Positions 12,916-24,464 of a stretch of DNA of 64,000 nt are shown one piece after another. This DNA is from Rhinopithecus roxellana (Eukaryota; Chordata; Mammalia; Primates; Cercopithecidae). Positions within the stretch are counted from its first letter, which is position 1. The number at the start of each line of letters is the position of its first letter. The notes under the pieces were generated by a model. The model saw only the letters and a list, made by a program, of their open reading frames with translations, had not been told where the DNA came from and did not search any database. The stretch covers positions 54,508,250-54,572,249 of the forward strand of contig NC_044562.1 of the NCBI RefSeq assembly GCF_007565055.1. The letters are read 5' to 3'. The position numbers were made by a program, and so were the translations under genes.

Positions 12916-14189
12916 AATTTCCTCTTTGTATATTTCTGTGCATGTTCCTGTGCATGGTACCAACTAGTATCATTTCACAGTACAATGCTTAACACCTGCT
13001 TTCTGCTAGACTATGCATATGAGGGTATTTTCTTTGCAAATGAGTCACAAGTGATTAGCAAACGTTAGGGAAATAAACTGAGTGGATGGCGGGAGAAAGG
13101 CATTGGTTCTCATTAGCTCTTTCTATTTACACTCAATGATAAGTCCCAAAATATTTCATCTAGATACAAATTACATAAAAGAGGAGTCCATGTAAATGAA
13201 TTGCCTGCCCGAAAAAATTAAAAAGAAAACAATAGTAAAAGAGTGAAGTGCCATTTGATAATCTAGAGGTAGAATAAGTTTACAGTTAACATGCTTATAT
13301 CTTTAGAAATACGTACGTAGAACTTTTGTGATTTGCCCGAGAATGATTTTAATACTTTAGATCTGAGGTTTTCAACCTTTGTGTTCACCGTGCCCTTAGT
13401 ATCTCAGTGATTTTTTTCATAGTACCTCTAAGGCAAAAGAAATAAATCCTGTTTAGTAAACACTTAGGTCCAAATAACGTTTATTTCCTAAAACATTAAC
13501 ACTTAAAAAAATAGGAGAAATTAAATACAATTAAACACCATTACTTACTGAAAGTACGTATGTACCTGTTTTCCACCGTAAAACTTTTCAAACCTCAGAA
13601 TTAGACTGGTGGCAGCCACCCTCATTACCTATTTCTTGTTATTCAATTTATAACTCATAATTCATAATTTAATTCATAGTTGAATTCAATTTATAATTCA
13701 ATTCATAATTAAATTCATAATTCAATAATTAATAAGCAGGCTTCCATCATTTCCTCATTCTGATTCTCTATATTGTATATATTAGAAGACACATTACTAT
13801 TTATCATAATATAAATTTTGCTCCTGCCCCTTGCCCAACTACTCTATAGAATTTTAGTAATTTTATTGATGTAAAAAATTTAAATTTCAGTTAAATAAAT
13901 TTGATACATAAATGCACGCTCATTGTAAACTTCAAAATCCAGATGAATAAAATCCCTCTCAATTTTCTACCCATATCCACTAACTACTGCTACAGGAATG
14001 ATGACTATTGTTAACAATTTAAGGTATATATTTTCACTGAAATAATTACATATGTAGATTTAGAAGTATATGGTCACATTGTATATTTTATATTAAAAAT
14101 ACTAGATTGCAGGTATTAAAATTTTTCATGTACCCATTTTGGAGAAATCATTCTATATAAACAAGTATGAACTTACCCGGACCTCCTTT
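12916..14189. other. AT-rich non-coding stretch
   Basis: The part from 13370 to 13640 (gttttcaacctttgtgttc and following) resembles a DNA-transposon relic, but I cannot name it. The rest is unassigned. Confidence 0.35.
13640..13735. repeat. AT-rich imperfect repeat of aattcat / aattcaat units
   Basis: Repeated aattcat, aattcaatt and ttataattc blocks, about 90 bp of almost pure A/T with periodic C. Confidence 0.75.
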
Positions 14190-14720
14190 CTGCTATTGAA
14201 TACTGACTTGTGTGTTATGCTGTATAACTTCCTTTCGTCTGTCCGGATCCAGTCTCCACTCTTCTCCACACTGCTCTGTGTCCTGGGAAACTGAACTAAA
14301 ACGACTGCCTGAAAGAGCTCTTGATCCTCAATACCTTCCTTGCCCTGTGGCTTCTGATTGTATCTGTCAGTGCAGTGAAAGCCACTGGCAGGAGATACAG
14401 AAAGAAGAAAAGCAAAGTTGAGACACTTACTTCCCACCTTCCTGCATACTTGTTATCTATTTGTTTGCCATCTTCCCCCACCAAGGGTCATACCTTTTAT
14501 CAGGTGGCCTTCTACACACAGCTGTCATGAGTTTCCCATTAGGTCAAGAGATACTGGGAGTTTTCCATAGTTATAAACTCCAGGATACTACATTTCCCTT
14601 TCTGGCTTTCCTAAACTTGTACCCATATCATTGTAAACAATGCCTTTATTAAAATATGTTCAGTTACTTAATTTGAGTGTGGCACTTGTTGTCATCTAAG
14701 TCTTTGACTGATGCATGAGG
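14190..14720. repeat. Possible ancient interspersed repeat, family unknown
   Basis: The right part (ctttattaaaatatgttcag, then a segment on acttaatttgagtgtggc) is reminiscent of a recurring 3' segment of an old mammalian repeat. The short overlapping frames on both strands (14153-14530) show no recognisable domain. Confidence 0.3.
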
Positions 14721-16839
14721 AATTGCTGTATTCAATCTTTACTTACACATTTAACTTCCTACAATGTGTGATATTTTGTACAATGCTACAATGAACGTCT
14801 TTAAACGTCTTTATAAGTACTGTGAGTATTCTTTTATAATGAATATTCTTTTATGGTTGATACCTTGAAGAATAGTTTTGGGATTAAAAGGTAGCTTCAA
14901 TTTAAAAACTGATACACATGGCTGAAAGTCCTACCAAAGGTGGGGGAATAATTTATTCTCTCTCTGAAACTAAATGAAAGCATATATTTTTCCATCCCGC
15001 TCACCAACAATGAATTTTACAAACCTTTCTTAACACGTATAAAATTTTACCTTTTAATTGTTTTAATGTGTGTTCACTGATTAGTAATGAGAAATGACCT
15101 TCTTGTAATATGTTTATTAGTCACTGATGCTTTCTTTCTGAATAGTTAATTCAAATCTTCTGCCGTTACCATGGGTGGAGGGAATGGTAGCTGGAGTGAT
15201 ATGAGAAACACATGGAGCAGAACTCAGGTTTTCCAGGCAAAGCATAGTAACCAGCCAGCCCTGGCCAATTCACTAACTGAATACAAACACCTGAGCAAGC
15301 CCAATTCTGATCAGTACTTCTGTCCCAAATCAGTGGAACTTATTGGCTGGGGTGTAGATTTATGAGGGGGGAAAAAAAAAAAAGCGTTGCTACTTTAAAT
15401 CCTAAGATTTAGTGGTTTGTTAAACAGAAACAAATAATTGATAAAATCATCTGAATCACTTTTTTAAAACATTTTATTTATTGTATTATTAGTGCTTTTA
15501 GTAAACTCCCTACCCTCAAGAATACTGCTTCTCCTGTAAGATTCCCAACTGGTAGCTGTTTCACTTTCCTTACTCCTAATACTATGGAGATGCGAAAGAT
15601 ACCCTCTGTGTCACATCCAATCTCTTTTCTTCCCTTTTCTTCCAAAACGCCTAGCTCCAGTGATGTTCCTTCTTCATCCCTAGGAACAACAGATTTAAAT
15701 TTGATGTCATCCTCCTTCTAACAAATATCATAGACACTTAGGCTCATCTCACATCCCATAGAATTTCGGCTGTCTGTCCCACATGACTACTTTCATAACT
15801 CTCGATGCTTTAAATATTGACATGGATAACTCACCCAACAATCATATTTGTACCCTAGAACTTACCATTACTAATAAGCACAAACTTTCCATAATGTCAA
15901 TTTCAATTCCTCTCTAATTCCACCCCTTCACTAGCTTACATGCTCTAAGATCCCAACACCAATAACCAGAACTTAAGGTTTATTGCCCCTCTTGTATTAC
16001 ATTATTCCTCTCTTATTTGTTACCTTCTTTTGTATCTTTACCCAGCTTAAATTTCATGGTAAAACATTATAATCAATCCCTCACCTATGTCTTCAACTCC
16101 CTTAGTAACACCACAATCCTAGTTCACATTCTCTGCGTACCTTGAACCTCTGTATACCTACTTGAGCTTAGTGGTGTAAAACACACTATCAGGCAGATTG
16201 TTCACATATAGAAGCATGTTTGCCAGCTTCTTACATACTCCTACGGCTGCTCAACAATTGTATTAGGTGTTTCCATTCTCCATTCAATCTGCCATCTTCC
16301 TAGATGACCATTTCAGACCCTGTCCTTTCTTCACAAACCTCCAAAATCTACACTCTTATCTGATGAGGTCAGCTCTTGCTTTATGAAAGAAATTCTAGCA
16401 GCCAAAATACCTTCTAGATGTTTCCACCACTATTACAACCTTGTAATAGTTTTTTATGACAATATATACATTTTTCCTGTTTCGTTAGAAATAAATTATT
16501 CATGCTTCTATCCAAAGGCAACACCTTCAGTTCTACGATAGATTCTACTATCACCATTTTCCTAAAGTACCCCATTTCTTCAATTTTTACCTTTGTTTTA
16601 TTTATTTTTAGTTGTGTGCATGATCTTTCACATCAATGTGAAAGATGTAGCTTTTTCTCTTATCTTAAAACAAATTAAAAAACTGCTGAGCTCACTGCTG
16701 ATCCTGCCTCTCCCTCTGCTTTATATAAAAACCTGGTTTTTTTCTTTACAACAACACTCCTTACAACACTTCACTTCCCTCATTTATTGTAATGCTTCTT
16801 TTCATATTACCCCTTGAGCCCATTCCAAGCAAGCCTATT
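14721..16839. other. Non-coding stretch, strongly pyrimidine-rich on the plus strand from 15500
   Basis: No gene evidence. From about 15500 the plus strand is rich in C and T (tcc, ctt, acc blocks). This continues into the LINE-like segment at 16840 and may belong to the same ancient element. Confidence 0.35.
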
Positions 16840-17110
16840 GCTCTTGTCACTGTAAAAGACTTCTAATACAAGGTCAGCAATGACTTCTTAATCACTGATT
16901 TCGATAGTCAATTCTTAGTCTTCATCTTGCTTGATCTATCTGCAGTATTTGCCATTCTCATCTTTAATACGCAATTTGTAACTTTTTCCATACTGTCACC
17001 ACTCTCCTGAATGTCCTTGTATACTCTTATCTTTGCATTTGCTTCACTGTGTTCTCTCAATTCCTGCTCTAAAAACATTGGAATGCCCAAAAACTTAGTC
17101 CTTGGATTGC
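16840..17110 (+). mobile_element. Decayed LINE fragment of L2/CR1 type (RT region)
   Basis: The order of segments (gctcttgtcactgtaaaag, then aaggtcagcaatgacttc, then cttgcttgatctatctgcag, then gaatgcccaaaaacttagtc) matches what I recall of an ancient L2/CR1-like RT-coding region. The conserved acidic motif region is around 16925-16950, with substitutions and frame breaks. Confidence 0.4.
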
Positions 17111-20075
17111 TTAAGTGTTAAAAATTTGACATGTGTACACCAACCAAATATCATTTTGTCACACATTTTTAAATGCAGTTTTTATACTAGAGATTTTTAA
17201 ATTTATACCTTGTAGCTAGATTTAACACTGATTCAAAGACTTTTACAGTCAACTTTCTACTTGATATGTATACTTAGTTTTCTAATATGCAACTCAAAAC
17301 AATCATACCCCAAACTTAGCTCTCAGACTCTAACATGTCATCAATACCACCACTTCTTCTTACAATCTTTGCCATCTCAGTTTAAGGCAACTGTGATCTT
17401 TGTTTTATAAACCTGTGAAATTGTATCTGTTACTTGCTTCTTTATAGAGTCCAAAATAGGCTTAGCACAAAATATATTCCTAGTGTGATAGATTTTAAAA
17501 ATATCCTCTTTAAAAGGATATTTAAGATGTCCTCTTAAATGTATTCGATTAACATTTTCTTTGTCCTATCCTAACACCAATATTAACACCTTTTTTTGGA
17601 CATATGTCTGATATTCTTTTATTTCATTGCTACCTCTATTAATGAGTCATTTTATTTTCTAAGATTAAATGTTTAATGCTCTTTTAAACAAAAGAAAAGA
17701 GCTATTTAAAACCCAGTTTGAAACTAAGCATTTAAATTGTTTTTAGATATTGATTTGATTTGTGATTACTGAGATGTTTAAATCATTTTTAACAACTTCT
17801 TTTATGTTTTCTACTTTCTCTGCTTTAAAAAATATTATTCTTGTCTTCTGATGAATTCATGCAGCTACCTTACATTTATTTTTCTCTAATGGTTTGAAAG
17901 TCTGACATCTCATTAATATTTTTTAAATGGTTCCCCTTGAAATTTTAACATGTGTATTTAAGCTTTGCTACTTCTATGCAATGCCTTTGTTAATCATTTT
18001 CTTTATATTTTTCTCATATAAATCAAGAATCTTAGCAATCATTTTGCTCTTCCTCCCACTCCCTGCCATCTTCTATATCAGCACATTGAAAAGCCTACTC
18101 TACATTAAGATAATCAATAAATTAAATCTAAAATAAAAAGTCCTATTGTTTTCTTCAAAAGCTAGCTTTATTTATGCCTAAGCATAAATTATACCGGTTT
18201 TATTGTTCTTCACTATTTCTTATACAATCTCTCTCTCAGACTTATTGCTCCTTTTTTCAAAATGTCTCCTCTAGTAATTCTTCCAGACAGGGGTGGACAT
18301 TGGGAAACATTGTGTGTTTAGGCATGCTTTCAGTGTTTTTATCTTGTGCTCACAGTTGAATGTTGGTTTGGTTAAATAAAGAGTTCTAGTGAAATAGTCA
18401 TACTGCACATTTAGACAGATAATTAATTCTTCAGAGTCTCGCACTTACTATTACTAATGAGAATCCAGATGTCTATCTGCTGTTATTCATTTCATAGCAG
18501 CCTCTACTTCCATCCCATCCCGTAGAACTTCCAATGGAGTTATCCTTGGTGTTCTGAAATTTCTTTCTGATACGACAACGTATTGATCATTTTAAATTTA
18601 CTTTCTTATTTTAGGTAGACAATACGAATCTAAGGACTTGTGCTTCCTTTTCAGAGCCTTTAAAGGAACTTTTAAAAATTATGTGTTAACTATCTTCCTA
18701 CCTACTCTCCCCACTCTGTTGTCACTTTTGTATATAACAAGTACTGATGGTTGATGGAATTCGATGTCTTCTTTTGTGTATTAAATTTTATTTTCTCTCC
18801 TTGCCTTCCTCTCAACTTCCCTGTCCCTCTTCTGTCTTATACACATACACACACACACTCACACACACTTGTATGATGTATTGTAGAATTCATTGACTAA
18901 TATCTCAGCTTGCTAATTGACTGAATTTAGCTGACTTCTTTTAAACTTATCTATTGATGTACCACCCAATATTCTTTTGATTTTTATTTTTCAACTTTCA
19001 TATTTCTCATTTCAATGCTGTGCATTTAGACTTTTATACCCATAATTGTATTAATATTTTCATAATATTTTAAAGTCTGCCCACATATGTTCTGGAAAAC
19101 ACAAAGTGATTGCACACTGTTTTGTCTTATTCTCTTATCTTCATTTATAATCTCCAACTTATCCCATCATGTTATAAGTATTTTTTTAACTTCATATGAT
19201 TTTTATATCTTGTATATTTTTCCTTTTTTAATACATTCTGCATCTCTGGAGCTCTGTCTTGTTTTGGTTTAGTATCAGTTTTCCAATGTCATTCAAGTAA
19301 TTTGGGTACTGGAAGAATTGGAATAATTGATTACAAATACACCGCAGTGCAAGAAACAGGGTTCAATAAATTCATGATCTCATTTGTTCAAATAGGATTT
19401 AATGTTCACTGCCAGTCATACATCGGCAGAAATAATATTTCCCAGAAATAACAAAGGGTCACAACACAAGTCAGAATCATCATCCTGGGAGAAATCATAG
19501 AGATTATCGTTGCCAAGGAAACTTTTTTGTTATACAATTACTTTTATTTATGTTAAACAAAACTTTGCCCTATCTAGATAGCATATGACTCAGTAATAGA
19601 AATTCCTGTACAAATTATAATGTGTGTAGTGATTTATATCACTGAAGCAACCATTGTGAACTAAACAATTAGTACCAGATAATGAGTAATAATTTCAAAT
19701 GAAGACAACCTAGAATCAACACTTCATTTTGATGGTGACAGTTCCAGAATGTCAAAGAGATACTAGACCCAGAAATGATAATTAAATTACCTACATTCAC
19801 TCATTTGTATTGTAATTATTAAGGATTTACATGCAAGAAGAACTTAGAGCCCCCACAGTCAGAGATATTGAGTGTGCAATAATTATTTCGTGCCTACCAA
19901 ATGACTAGACACAATCTCAATAGCCAATTTAAATCTAATGGTTGAACTAATCAATCCCAAGTGAAGAAAACAAAAAGTGTGAAAATTTTTAAATGGACTA
20001 TAAGAGTAAGACAAAAAAAATTACCCATAGTAGCCTTATAGAAGTATTGCAATTTCCATTCTAGGAAGTATTTGA
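17111..20075. other. AT-rich non-coding stretch
   Basis: No exon or RNA gene recognised. It contains only a short CA repeat at 18842-18869. Plus-strand frames near 17927 and 19087 are hydrophobic because the DNA is T-rich, not because of a recognisable membrane protein. Confidence 0.45.
18842..18869. repeat. (CA)n microsatellite, interrupted
   Basis: Short acacac run with one t interruption, within acacatacacacacacactc and following. Confidence 0.85.
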
Positions 20076-20097
20076 TTTTTTTTTTTTTTTTTTTTTT
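20076..20097. repeat. (T)22 homopolymer
   Basis: Uninterrupted T-run; no retroelement body recognised beside it. Confidence 0.85.
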
Positions 20098-20833
20098 AGT
20101 ATTTCTTATAAAATAAAAAGAGAGTTAAGAGAATCTATTTTCAACTTTAGTTAGCAATGACCTTATCTTTGAACTCAAAGTCATTGAAAATATTATTGAG
20201 TATTGAGATTCACTGTTATTTATCAAATACAAATTCAATTGTATTCTATATGAAGTAACAACTTGTAGAAAGAAGCTTATGGGCTTGAGAATACAAGACA
20301 TGGTGAAGATGTCACACAGAAAGAAAGTGAGTTCCTGTATCAAAAGTACAAAAGTGAAATTACAAAGTATTCCTGTGGTATTGACTGTCATCAAAGATGA
20401 AAATATATAAAAATAAATAGCAAATAAAGTGACATTAGAAACTCTTCAGAATCGGAGTCTTCCCTTGAAGCTACATGTGGGTGAAATGTGAACCTTCACA
20501 ATGAGGCTTCATTGTGAATTGAAAGAAAGCTTGTAGAAATGAACACGTGTCCACTATTATTTGCCTATAATTTTGAATTCCAATGTATGAGAAGTTTTGT
20601 TTTGTTTTGTTTTGTTTTTTGCATAACCCACTTGGCAGACTAGCATGACCTAATCTAAGACAACCTAGAATCTTTATGTATATCAATCAGTGAATCAGAT
20701 ATTTCTTCTGTTGAAGAAATACCAGTGGCCCTGCCCTTCCTGTGAACTGTTAATCATATATTATGTATCTTCCTTTGAGAAATTTTGAAATCTGAACTAT
20801 AACTTGTTCCAAGTGTTTTAAGAAGAGATAGTA

Positions 20834-21141
20834 TGGCTCATGTCTGTAATCCCAGCACTTTGGGAGGCCAAGGCAGGCAGATCACCAGGTCAGGAAATCG
20901 AGACCATCCTGGCCAACATGGTGAAACCCTAGTCTCTATTAAAAATACAAAAAAATTAGCTGGGCATGGTGGTACGCACCTGTAGTCCCAGCTACTGGGG
21001 AGGCTGAAGCAGGAGAATTGTTTGAACCCAGGAGGCAGAGGTTGCAGTGAGCCAAGATTGCACCTCTGCACTCCAGCCAGGGGACAGAGTGAGACTCCGT
21101 CTCAAAAACAAAACAAAAAAAAAAAAACAACAACAACAAAA
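20834..21141 (+). mobile_element. Alu (AluS-like), slightly 5'-truncated, with TSD
   Basis: Starts at tggctcatgtctgtaatccc, missing about 10 bp of the Alu 5' end. It has both arms, then an A-tail with caa repeats. Flanking duplications are aagaagagatagta (20820-20833) and aagaagggatggta (21142-21155), with two mismatches, which fits an old L1-mediated insertion. Confidence 0.95.
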
Positions 21142-21155
21142 AAGAAGGGATGGTA

Positions 21156-22451
21156 GATCTGTATTTGAGTAGTCAACAAGAAGGCAAAAATTGTATTTCT
21201 GTAAACAAAAATAATATGCTATGTGCTATTAAATATACAATTCTATTTATTTATTCTCCATTTATATATCCAATTGAGCATGACCTTTCCAAGCAGCTAA
21301 TTATTCCAACAGTGTTTCCATGTATGGATTTAGAAACTATGTGCATATGGTTGTACGCATAGCTGGGTATATAGCTAGGTATCTGGATAATATTGATATA
21401 ATGGTTTTTAGTCATGACTGATTTCTGTCCTGAGAGGATAACTATGAAACACATCTGATGGCAATTCAATGAAATATGCAAGTAATCAATTTGGATAATA
21501 TTGCTGGAGTTTAAGAAAGGTTTTTAATAAAATAAAAATATAAGACTGATTTTTGCAGATTGTTTCAAGCATTTTTGTACATGTATTATAATAAAGCAAA
21601 ATGATTTTCCAAAAAGTTTAGTCACTAAGTATTGAGCTCTACCAAATAGTCATGTCAAAGGCAGTAATTTTGTTGCAACACTCCTATATGCATGTTTAAA
21701 AAGTCATTCTTCTAACATGAAAATAAAAACCTACATCTTCTAATGCAGAGTAATACGACATATTCATTGGCATTTCATTACTTTTTACTTGGAAAATGAC
21801 TATTTGCTACCAGTTCTTCTCTGTGGCAATCCCAGTGCTTTTCCATATGTAAAAACATGACATTACAGTATTAATACCCTACCTTTTATATATGCATGGT
21901 TATATATATTTACGTGTGTATATGTGTGTGTGTGGGTGTGTATTGACCTGAATCAATTTGTTCATTAGGCAATTATTGGGTTCTTTTAGTAAATATCTGT
22001 AGGCTCTGATCATTATAGATGGAGAGAACCTTTGTAATTCCTCACATACAGCCCTACCACCAAGTAAATATTATAATTTTAAAAGTTTTGTACTAAATTT
22101 TTCCAAACTTACAAATATTTATTGACAAGCAGGCACAAAAATTACTACAGAACATGTTCCTAAAAGTTCAGAGAAGCCTCACTCTAAGCTCTGTCCTCGG
22201 GCATTCCAACAGGCCTGTTGACTGAAAGGTTCATCTATGGTATGTACAACAATATTTTTATAGCATAATAAGCCAATCTAGGATTCTTAGGCAACAGAGT
22301 GCCACAGGAAATGGGGTGATACAAAACTAAAGAATTATAGCACTAAATTGAATAGTTTGAAGTTGATGGAATTTCATACCCTATTTATGCTGAAGCAGTA
22401 TGTATTATTTCTAACAACTATATTTCTTAAATATCATGAGTATCAAAAATT
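21156..22451. other. AT-rich non-coding stretch
   Basis: No gene or repeat body recognised except the TA/TG tract at 21893-21945. Confidence 0.45.
21893..21945. repeat. TA/TG-rich microsatellite
   Basis: Alternating purine-pyrimidine tract with tatatatatt and gtgtatatgtgtgtgtgtg blocks. Confidence 0.8.
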
Positions 22452-22461
22452 TAAATTAAAT

Positions 22462-22747
22462 CTCTCTCTTTCTTTTTTGAGACGGAGTCTCGCACTGTAG
22501 CCCAGGTTGGAGTGCGGTGGCCGAATCTCAGCTCACTGCAAGCTCCGCCTCCTGTGTTTACGCCATTCTCCTGCCTCAGCCTCCCGAGTAGCTGGGACTA
22601 CAGGCACCCGCCACCTCACCCGACTATTTTTTTGTATTTTTTAATAGAGACGGGGTTTCACCGTCTTAGCCAGGATGGTCTCGATCTTCTGACCTCGTGA
22701 GCCTCCCAAAGTGCTGGGATTACAGGCTTGAGCCACCGTGCCCGGCC
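22462..22747 (-). mobile_element. AluY (Old World monkey type), with TSD
   Basis: Full Alu in reverse: short T-rich tail, gagacggagtctcgcactg, both arms, ending ccgtgcccggcc. The ctgcaagctccgcctcctg and ggcttgagccaccgtg motifs indicate the AluY lineage with the monkey-type variant. A deletion of roughly 15 bp lies near 22696-22700 (ctcgtgagcctccc). The duplication taaattaaat flanks it at 22452-22461 and 22748-22757. Confidence 0.95.
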
Positions 22748-23403
22748 TAAATTAAATTTCTTAATTCAGATATTCAGTTTCGGTTATGTTAACTACTTCT
22801 GAAATATGGATTCCTGATCATGATATGTCAAATTCTCGTGTTCTCATCTTGTGTATAGAACACATTTGTAAATGCATCTGAAAGTTTTTGGATGTTATAG
22901 TGACTTAAGAGAACTCCTGACATTTTGTGTGCGGAGGCCAGAGATATTTTAGCATTGTATATACATTTAATTGGAGTCTCTGCAAAAAAAAAGAGCAAAA
23001 TATGTGAATTTATGCTTTTCCCTGTTTGAATATGCAAAAAAATCACATTTTTCAGTTCATTACTTCTTGTACTCCAATTATACACATTAGACTTTCTAAT
23101 TCTATCTTTCCTATCTCTTAATATCCCCTTCCTCTTTTCAATCTCTATTACTTTCTACTTCATTCTGTATATTTTATTGTTATTTATTTCTCTGCAGGTT
23201 ATCTTTCTCTTGAGCAGTGTTTAATCTACTGTTTACATTTTTGGATGTTTATTTAAATTTATAAGTTTCTTAGTTTTAGTTATTTTAGTTACTTTTAGTT
23301 TCATTTTCTCTTTCTGATGTATTCATTTATAAAAATATCTTAAAATTGTCCAGTTTTGTGATTTGATCCCTTATGTTCTTAAACAGTTTCACAAGTAGTT
23401 TTT

Positions 23404-23417
23404 AAAAATATTATTCA
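23404..23417. repeat. Left target-site duplication of the tRNA-Alu unit
   Basis: aaaaatattattca, immediately 3' of a T6 run, giving a TT|AAAA cleavage site. Partner at 23810-23823. Confidence 0.75.
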
Positions 23418-23421
23418 GTAA

Positions 23422-23494
23422 GGTTCCATAGTGTAGTGGTTATCACGTCTGCTTTACACGCAGAAGGTCCTGGGTTCGAGCCCCAGTGGAACCA
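23422..23494 (+). tRNA. tRNA-Val, anticodon TAC
   Basis: An intact 73-nt tRNA that would decode valine GTA codons in cytoplasmic translation. The acceptor stem ggttcca pairs fully with tggaacc, followed by the discriminator a. The anticodon stem tctgc/gcaga is perfect, with loop tttacac and anticodon TAC at 23455-23457. The T stem ctggg/cccag is perfect with loop ttcgagc. The internal Pol III boxes look intact: A box in the D arm (tagtgtagtggt) and B box ggttcgagccc at 23473-23483. There is no intron. From memory the sequence matches a standard primate tRNA-Val-TAC gene. The oddity is downstream: there is no T4 terminator before the Alu at 23515 and none inside the Alu. The first is tttt at 23841-23844. 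The flanks mark it as a retroposed copy, so whether mature tRNA is made is uncertain. Confidence 0.95.
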
Positions 23495-23514
23495 CGGGAT
23501 ATTACCTTGTATTT
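23495..23514 (+). other. 20-nt linker between tRNA and Alu
   Basis: cgggatattaccttgtattt. Its longest T-run is three, which is a weak or absent Pol III terminator. In the model it is the 3' trailer of the parent tRNA gene up to the parent Alu, so it should be found at that parent locus. Confidence 0.7.
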
Positions 23515-23816
23515 GGCCAGGCGCGGTGGCTCAAGCCTGTAATCCCAGCACTTTGGGAGGCCGAGACGGGTGGATCACGAGGTCAGGAGATCGAGACCAT
23601 CTCTGGCTAACGCGGTGAAACCCCGTCTCTTCTAAAAATACAAAAAGCTAGCTGGGCGAGGTGGCGGCGCCTGTAGTCCCAGCTACTCGGGAGGCTGAGG
23701 CAGGAGAATGGCGTGAACCCGGGAGGCGGAGCTTGCAGTGAGCTGAGATCTGGCCACTGCACTCCAGCCTGGGTGACAGAGCGAGACTCCGTCTCAAAAA
23801 AAAAAAAAAAAAAAAA
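23515..23816 (+). mobile_element. AluY of Old World monkey type, downstream half of the tRNA-Alu unit
   Basis: Full-length Alu from ggccaggcgcggtggctcaa to an A21 tail (23796-23816). The ctcaagcctgtaatccc and gagatctggccactgcac motifs are AluYR-type. A few changes from consensus (catctctggc, gtggcggcgcc with one base missing) suggest moderate age. Its own A and B boxes are present, so it could also be transcribed on its own. No duplication flanks it separately from the tRNA. Confidence 0.95.
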
Positions 23817-23840
23817 TTATTCATACAATAATTCTAACAC

Positions 23841-23844
23841 TTTT
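23841..23844 (+). terminator. First T4 run downstream of the tRNA (possible Pol III stop)
   Basis: tttt within aacacttttagtc. It is the first run of four T after the tRNA on the plus strand, about 350 bp beyond its 3' end. If Pol III starts at the tRNA, this predicts a fusion transcript of roughly 420 nt. Confidence 0.45.
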
Positions 23845-24030
23845 AGTCTTGGGTGGTCTAAATCAGTTTTTTTATCATTTATGTAAATTCATCAAAGTAG
23901 CCTGCCTTTTTGTATATTCATCTTCGATTGTGCCTTTTTTAACATTGTTTGCTTTTAACTATGGAACTTCTAAGACTTAAATGGGGAATTTCAATAGTGT
24001 TCCTGCTTACAGGACTTGTTTTTACCTTTT

Positions 24031-24336
24031 TCTTTTTTTTATTTTATTTTTTTTTCTGAGACGGAGTCTCCCTCTGTTGCCCAGGTTGGAGTGCAGTGGC
24101 ATGATCTCACTCAATGCAACCTCCACCTCCAGGGTTCAAGTGATTCCCCTGCCTCAGCCTCCTGAGAAGCTGGGACTACATGTGCATGCCACCACGTCCA
24201 GCTAATTTTTTTGTATTTTTAGTAGAGATAGAGTTTCACCATGTTAGTGGGATGGTCTCCATCTCCTGATCTCGTGATCTGCCTGCCTTGGCCTCCCAAA
24301 GTGCTGGGATTCAGGCGTGAGCCACCACTCCCGGCC
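24031..24336 (-). mobile_element. Alu (AluS-like) with poly-T tail and approximate TSD
   Basis: Reverse Alu from a T-rich tail through ctgagacggagtctccctctg to cactcccggcc. Flanks acttgtttttacctttt (24014-24030) and acttttaccattttt (24337-24351) look like a diverged target-site duplication. One base is lost in the gggattcaggcgtgagc region. Confidence 0.93.
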
Positions 24337-24464
24337 ACTTTTACCATTTTTAAGAGGTAACAAAGGGAGTGATACTGATCTGTGGCTACATTAGCCCTCT
24401 TAAACAATTTGAGTTCTGTTGTAGGAGTTTCTTACCTCATTGTTGCTCAAGAATCAGTAATGCC

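Larger units (their letters stand above)
23404..23823 (+). mobile_element. Chimeric tRNA-Val/Alu retroposon (inferred), bounded by one TSD
   Basis: Left duplication aaaaatattattca (23404-23417); right copy aaaaaaattattca (23810-23823), one mismatch, merging with the A-tail. The left junction reads tttttt|aaaaat, the preferred L1-endonuclease site (TT|AAAA on the top strand). Between the duplications lie gtaa (23418-23421), the complete tRNA-Val, a 20-nt linker cgggatattaccttgtattt, a complete Alu and an A21 tail. Nothing next to the Alu's own 5' end repeats after its tail, so the Alu did not insert alone. I infer that a Pol III transcript of a tRNA gene with an Alu close downstream was copied as a unit. 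A template switch between tRNA and Alu RNA during reverse transcription is the alternative. Confidence 0.75.

Noticed and set aside
23515..23816. An ordinary Alu that happened to insert beside an existing tRNA gene
   Set aside because: An independent insertion should leave a duplication directly at the Alu 5' end. The linker end taccttgtattt does not recur after the tail, whereas the sequence upstream of the tRNA does.
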